Assembly: GCA_020161315.1 (NCBI GenBank)
Contig: JAIUOH010000030.1
Coordinates: forward strand, 1-40,578
Length of the DNA stretch: 40,578 nt
Direction: 5' to 3'
DNA from: Actinomycetota bacterium
GTDB lineage: Bacteria > Actinomycetota > Actinomycetes > Actinomycetales > Microbacteriaceae
The position numbers and the translations under genes were made by a program. Below the pieces are notes generated by a model that was given only the letters and a program-made list of their open reading frames with translations, ran no database searches and was not told where the DNA came from. How positions within the stretch are numbered: the stretch's first letter is position 1; each line of letters starts with the position of its first letter. This document shows, piece after piece, positions 37,429 to 40,578 of this stretch.

Positions 37429-38988
37429 ATGGCCACTCTGTCGCAATTGCTCGCAGACCAGGCGCTCGGGCTTCGACTTGTGCAGTCGGCACCCGAAGAC
37501 CCCCAGCTCAGTTGGGTCTCAACCACCGAGCTGCTGAGGCTTGCCGACTACCTCGAGGGTGGTGAGCTCGTGCTTACTACTGGGGTCTCTCTCGGTGCAG
37601 ATGACCCTCGCTGGCGCGATTTTGTGGCCGGCCTCAGCCGGGCGCGCATCGCAGCGATCGGTTTTGGGGTTGGGGTCGCGCACGAGCGAATCCCCGCGCC
37701 TCTCGTTGCCGCAGCAAGTGACTACCGCATGGCGCTCGTAGAGGTGCCACCCCCTACCCCCTTTATCGCGGTGAGCAAGGCCGCATCGAATCTGCTGCGA
37801 GCCGATGAGATGCGGGCCGCAAGGCAGGCTCTTCAAGCTCACCAGCGACTCATCGAGGGCGCACGCAGCAGCTCAGACTCGGCATCAGTGCTCGCGAGCA
37901 TCGCCCAGGCAACCGGGCGACAACTCGCCCTGCAGGTGCGCAGCGGAGGCGAGGGCGTGATCACCGCAAGCACCGCAGGATACGCGGTCGCGGCGGATCG
38001 CGACCCGGAAGCGGTCGAAAGCGTGCCCCTCGACCACGAGCAGCGGGCCCGCATATTGGTGGCGCCCGGGCCACAGCTCGGCCCCGAGGCACAAGCGGTG
38101 GTTGCAGCCGGTGCCATGGTGCTCGGAATGAACTTTCGCGGCGACCTCGCAGAGCACGAAGAGGAGCGCGAGCGCTGGTCTCGTCTCACCGTCGCGCTGC
38201 TGCACGACCAAGTGGCAGCGGGCGCCGCCCAGGTGCTTGACCCGTCAGTAGCGCTCAGCGGCCAGTTTCGCGCGCTCGCGGTGCAGGGCGCTTCAGAGCA
38301 GGTGGCCGCCTGGCGCCGAGTGCCAAGGCAGGGGCCCCAGAGACTCGTCAGCGCGGGCACGCCTCGCGAAGACGGCGTCTCACTGGCCTGGCATCTCTGC
38401 CCAGCAGACGACACCTCGCTCAGAGCGGCGCACGACCTCGCTGCCGCACACGGCCTCGACGTCGCAGTGGGCCGTGCTGCGCCACTCGGCAAGCTTATGC
38501 TGAGCAAGAACTCTGCCGCCACACTCGTTTCTACGCTGTCTCGCACCGCAACCCTCTACGCTTCGCCGCGCGTGCCTCGGGTGCTGTTCGCCGAGCACGC
38601 CACTCCCCTGCTCGAGGCTCTGCTCGGCGGCGAACCGCGCAGCATCGAGTCTGCGCACGGCACCGGAGGTCTGCCTGCTGCGAGCGCGGTGCTCGGCCCG
38701 CTTGCCGCCGAAGAGATTGCAGCTGAAGATGGGGCCGATCCTCGCATCAAAGCAGACGAGTTCTTTGCCCTGCGCGACACCCTGCGCACTCTGCTTGAGC
38801 ACAACGGCCAGCGCACCCCGACAGCGGTGAGGCTTGGCGTACACCGCAACACGCTGCGCGACCGAATCACCCGCATTGAGCAGTTGACGGGGCGCTCGCT
38901 CGATGACCCAGATGCGCGGGCAGAACTCTGGCTGGCGCTGCGCATCGAGGAGCAACGGGTGACGCTTCAGCGCCCCCCGAAAAACTGA
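37429..38988 (+). CDS. PucR/CdaR family transcriptional regulator
   Basis: A 519-residue regulator. The N-terminal PucR sensing domain (residues 5-125) contains ADYLEGGELVLTTGVSLGAD and AIGFGVGVAHERIP; a GGDEF-like middle region follows; the C-terminal HTH_30 domain is RDTLRTLLEHNGQRTPTAVR, LGVHRNTLRDRITRIEQL. It is divergent from the CoA-transferase/dehydrogenase pair across 161 bp, so it probably activates or represses that module in response to its substrate (inference). ATG at 37429 has no Shine-Dalgarno. Confidence 0.9.
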   Translation: MATLSQLLADQALGLRLVQSAPEDPQLSWVSTTELLRLADYLEGGELVLTTGVSLGADDPRWRDFVAGLSRARIAAIGFGVGVAHERIPAPLVAAASDYRMALVEVPPPTPFIAVSKAASNLLRADEMRAARQALQAHQRLIEGARSSSDSASVLASIAQATGRQLALQVRSGGEGVITASTAGYAVAADRDPEAVESVPLDHEQRARILVAPGPQLGPEAQAVVAAGAMVLGMNFRGDLAEHEEERERWSRLTVALLHDQVAAGAAQVLDPSVALSGQFRALAVQGASEQVAAWRRVPRQGPQRLVSAGTPREDGVSLAWHLCPADDTSLRAAHDLAAAHGLDVAVGRAAPLGKLMLSKNSAATLVSTLSRTATLYASPRVPRVLFAEHATPLLEALLGGEPRSIESAHGTGGLPAASAVLGPLAAEEIAAEDGADPRIKADEFFALRDTLRTLLEHNGQRTPTAVRLGVHRNTLRDRITRIEQLTGRSLDDPDARAELWLALRIEEQRVTLQRPPKN

Positions 38989-38990
38989 AT

Positions 38991-39173
38991 CTACTTGATG
39001 CCGGGCGCGCCCTCATCGTGCGCGGCATCGTGAGGTTCGTGTAGATCGTGTAGCACTCCACTCATGTTGCCGTGCAGAAAGTGGTCAACGAGCGCGTCAA
39101 CCGCGACGGCTTCGTTGTCACCCTCGATGATCTCCATGCGTATGCCGGTATCAGCGGCTCGTTTCTTGTCCAT
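38991..39173 (-). CDS. Small hypothetical protein (60 residues)
   Basis: Not recognised. An acidic 60-residue protein, MDKKRAADTGIRMEIIEGDN at the start, then a helix (AVDALVDHFLHG) and a histidine-rich end (VLHDLHEPHDAAHDEG) that could bind a metal. It converges with the PucR gene with only two bases between stops. A TATCGT box lies a few bases before its ATG, which could make it leaderless. The even composition and intact frame support coding, but there is no homology evidence. Confidence 0.5.
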   Translation of the reverse strand: MDKKRAADTGIRMEIIEGDNEAVAVDALVDHFLHGNMSGVLHDLHEPHDAAHDEGAPGIK

Positions 39174-39238
39174 ATCTCACGATACCCCCGAAATGAACGA
39201 TTCGGTCACTGGCCAGAGTAACGATTCTGGCCGCTCGC

Positions 39239-39865
39239 TCAGTAGAGCAAAAAAGGCGCGGTGCCAGTGCCGGGCACACCCGCCGCCACGACCTGCAGGT
39301 GATATGTCGCCCCATCAGCGGTCACCGGATCGCGCGCAATCTCGCAGGTCTCGGGGCTGCTTCGCGTGCGATCCCACTGAATCGGTTCGGTCTCAAGGGG
39401 TTTTCCTGGTTCAAGAATCACGGCTCGAGCATCTGCATTCACCTGGCAGTCGCTGGATCGCCACACCTCATCAGAACCGCTCGTGATGATGAAACGCATG
39501 CCTGCGGTGCCAAGCTGGGCTTCGCACTTCGCGGCACCGGTGTTTTCGACTCGCAGACTCAGAAGCGGCAGCTCACCGCTCGCGTAGCTATCGCGGTCAA
39601 CGACCGGGGTCACCGAGATCTCACCGGACGGGCAGGGCACCACCTCGCCCGCCTTCGGCACGTCATTCTGCACTTTGTCGGCGGCCACGATCTCGTCGGG
39701 CAGCTTCACCTCAGGGGCAGAAGCGGCACCTCCACTCGACCCGGGCTTCACAATCACCAGCACAACGAATGCAACAATGGCAAGCAGCCCGCCGAGCACA
39801 AGCAACCTGCGACGCAGGTACACGCCTTTACTCTCGGGCCCTACCGGATCCCTCAGGGTGTTCAT
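39239..39865 (-). CDS. Membrane-anchored exported protein, unknown function
   Basis: A 208-residue protein with one membrane helix (RRRLLVLGGLLAIVAFVVLV, residues 18-37) after a short cytosolic basic start, then a linker and an exported beta-rich domain of about 140 residues. That domain contains four cysteines (VVPCPSGEIS, AAKCEAQL, SSDCQVNA, PETCEIAR), probably two disulfides, and a pattern (ELPLLSLRVENTGAAKCEAQ) recalling DUF4232-like or CARDB-like extracellular domains. Common type of conserved protein in Microbacteriaceae; role unknown. ATG at 39865 is six bases after a TAGCCT -10 box. Confidence 0.72.
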   Translation of the reverse strand: MNTLRDPVGPESKGVYLRRRLLVLGGLLAIVAFVVLVIVKPGSSGGAASAPEVKLPDEIVAADKVQNDVPKAGEVVPCPSGEISVTPVVDRDSYASGELPLLSLRVENTGAAKCEAQLGTAGMRFIITSGSDEVWRSSDCQVNADARAVILEPGKPLETEPIQWDRTRSSPETCEIARDPVTADGATYHLQVVAAGVPGTGTAPFLLY

Positions 39866-39871
39866 GCCTAC

Positions 39872-39877
39872 AGGCTA
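39872..39877 (-). promoter_or_regulatory. -10 box (TAGCCT) of the exported-protein gene, probably leaderless
   Basis: TAGCCT on the minus strand ends six bases before the ATG at 39865. Confidence 0.5.
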
Positions 39878-39890
39878 TCCCGCGAATCGG

Positions 39891-40412
39891 CTAAAGCCGT
39901 TTCACCATGCGCGTATTGCCGAGAGTATTTGGTTTCACCCTCGCGAGATCGAGAAACTCAGCCACACCTTCGTCGTGCGAGCGCAGCAGCTCAGCGTAGA
40001 CATCTGCGGCAACGAGCTGCGTGTCTTCAGTCACCGCCTCAAACCCGTGCCGCTCAAAGAAATCGACTTCGAAGGTCAGGCAGAAGAGTTGACTCAGTCC
40101 GAGATCGCGCGCCCGCAGCTCGATCGCTTCGAGCAGCAGATGCCCCACCCCCAGCCCGAGCCACTGTTCAGATACACCAAGCGTGCGCACCTCGCCGAGG
40201 TGCTCCCACATTGCGTGGATCGCGCCGTAGCCTATGACCCGGTCATCGCCGTCAACCGCAACTACAAACTCGGGCACCGCACCATAGAGCTCAACCAAGT
40301 CTTTACCGAGCAGAATTCGTCGCTCAACCAGGGGCGCCATGAGCTCGACCACGGCCGAGACGTCGCCGGTGCGCGCGGGGCGCACCCGTACCTGTGAAGT
40401 AGCGAAACTCAT
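39891..40412 (-). CDS. argA: Amino-acid N-acetyltransferase (short ArgA, Rv2747 type)
   Basis: A 173-residue GNAT enzyme, the stand-alone N-acetylglutamate synthase of Actinobacteria, which makes N-acetylglutamate for arginine synthesis from acetyl-CoA. Nearly every segment parallels Mycobacterium Rv2747: RRILLGKDLVELYGAVPEF, GEVRTLGVSEQWLGLGVGHL (the acetyl-CoA loop), LFCLTFEVDFFERHGFEAV and GVAEFLDLARVKPNTLGNTR. It lacks the kinase-like domain of the E. coli enzyme, as expected for this type. ATG at 40412 lies six bases after TAAGCT, so the mRNA is probably leaderless. No other arg gene is nearby. Confidence 0.9.
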   Translation of the reverse strand: MSFATSQVRVRPARTGDVSAVVELMAPLVERRILLGKDLVELYGAVPEFVVAVDGDDRVIGYGAIHAMWEHLGEVRTLGVSEQWLGLGVGHLLLEAIELRARDLGLSQLFCLTFEVDFFERHGFEAVTEDTQLVAADVYAELLRSHDEGVAEFLDLARVKPNTLGNTRMVKRL

Positions 40413-40418
40413 AGGGCA

Positions 40419-40424
40419 AGCTTA
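40419..40424 (-). promoter_or_regulatory. -10 box (TAAGCT) of argA, probably leaderless
   Basis: TAAGCT on the minus strand ends six bases before the argA ATG. Confidence 0.5.
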
Positions 40425-40465
40425 GTGGCGCACACCCGCGCGCTTCTCGGCCCCGGATTCTAAAC

Positions 40466-40578
40466 GGAAGCGCAACACCTCGTAGGTTGTGGTTGTTCAC
40501 ACCTTGACCCGGAGGGTTGCGCTTCCTTGCCTGCACACTACCGCCACTTGACCCTTGATGACCGCATCGAGATCGAAC
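40466..40578 (+). mobile_element. Left end of an IS30-like element (truncated by the window)
   Basis: GGAAGCGCAAC (40466-40476) and GTTGCGCTTCC (40516-40526) form an inverted repeat just before the transposase start. The true outer terminus cannot be set without the right end. Confidence 0.5.
40527..40578 (+). CDS. IS30 family transposase, N-terminal fragment (runs off the window)
   Basis: Seventeen codons are visible from TTG at 40527. They read LPAHYRHLTLDDRIEIE, the opening of the IS30-type HTH_38 DNA-binding domain (pattern xHLTLxxRxxIE). GGAGGG lies ten bases upstream. The catalytic domain is beyond the window edge, so integrity cannot be judged. Confidence 0.6.
   Translation, partial: MPAHYRHLTLDDRIEIE

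Overview
The window is GC-rich chromosomal DNA from an actinobacterium, most likely a Microbacteriaceae member close to Leucobacter (inference). Evidence: the 32-residue bS22 (COX24-type) ribosomal protein, a short Rv2747-type ArgA, an archaeal-type AspRS, SipW-dependent exported proteins, and many genes whose start codon lies 6-8 bases after a TANNNT -10 box, the layout of leaderless actinobacterial transcripts.

Layout, left to right. 1-3463: IclR regulator divergent from a CoA-transferase A/B plus thiolase operon for 3-oxoacid or 3-oxoadipate breakdown. 3505-10299: PLP aminotransferase, PGPGW membrane protein, DUF4870 protein, orphan OmpR-type DNA-binding protein, upp, tadA, a 220-bp MITE-like element beside a truncated CDF metal transporter, then proC. 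10300-11763: an endonuclease-fold gene flanked by two copies of one palindrome, then an octamer tandem array. 11764-17958: KtrA/KtrB potassium uptake, ArsR regulator with bS22, XRE-cupin regulator divergent from a TrxB-like flavoprotein, methyltransferase, glutaredoxin-like and Dabb proteins.

18226-21471 is the most distinctive region: three secreted proteins sharing a W-T-D-x-E signal-peptide signature, a SipW-type signal peptidase carrying a long extracytoplasmic tail with an LARTG sorting-like end, and the decayed remnant of a fourth secreted protein. It looks like a complete actinobacterial SipW-dependent surface system.

21591-29420: homocysteine methyltransferase, AspRS, histidine phosphatase, then tlpA-ccdA-resB for cytochrome c maturation. 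The expected ccsB/resC partner is missing. An IS1249-type (IS256 family) element starts 6 bp after resB and has no target duplication, suggesting an IS-adjacent deletion. tRNA-Ser(CGA) follows.

29486-40578: SIMPL protein, an SAH/MTA-type nucleosidase divergent from a small unknown gene and luxS (methyl-cycle/AI-2 steps) with a strongly structured luxS leader; a GntR-DUF1648-CPBP operon with a 31-bp operator; a glutarate-type module (family III CoA-transferase, glutaryl-CoA dehydrogenase, divergent PucR regulator); a small unknown protein, an exported protein, ArgA, and the left end of an IS30-like element at the edge.

The intergenic regions hold an unusual number of large (50-90 bp) inverted repeats, two of which occur as pairs of related copies.
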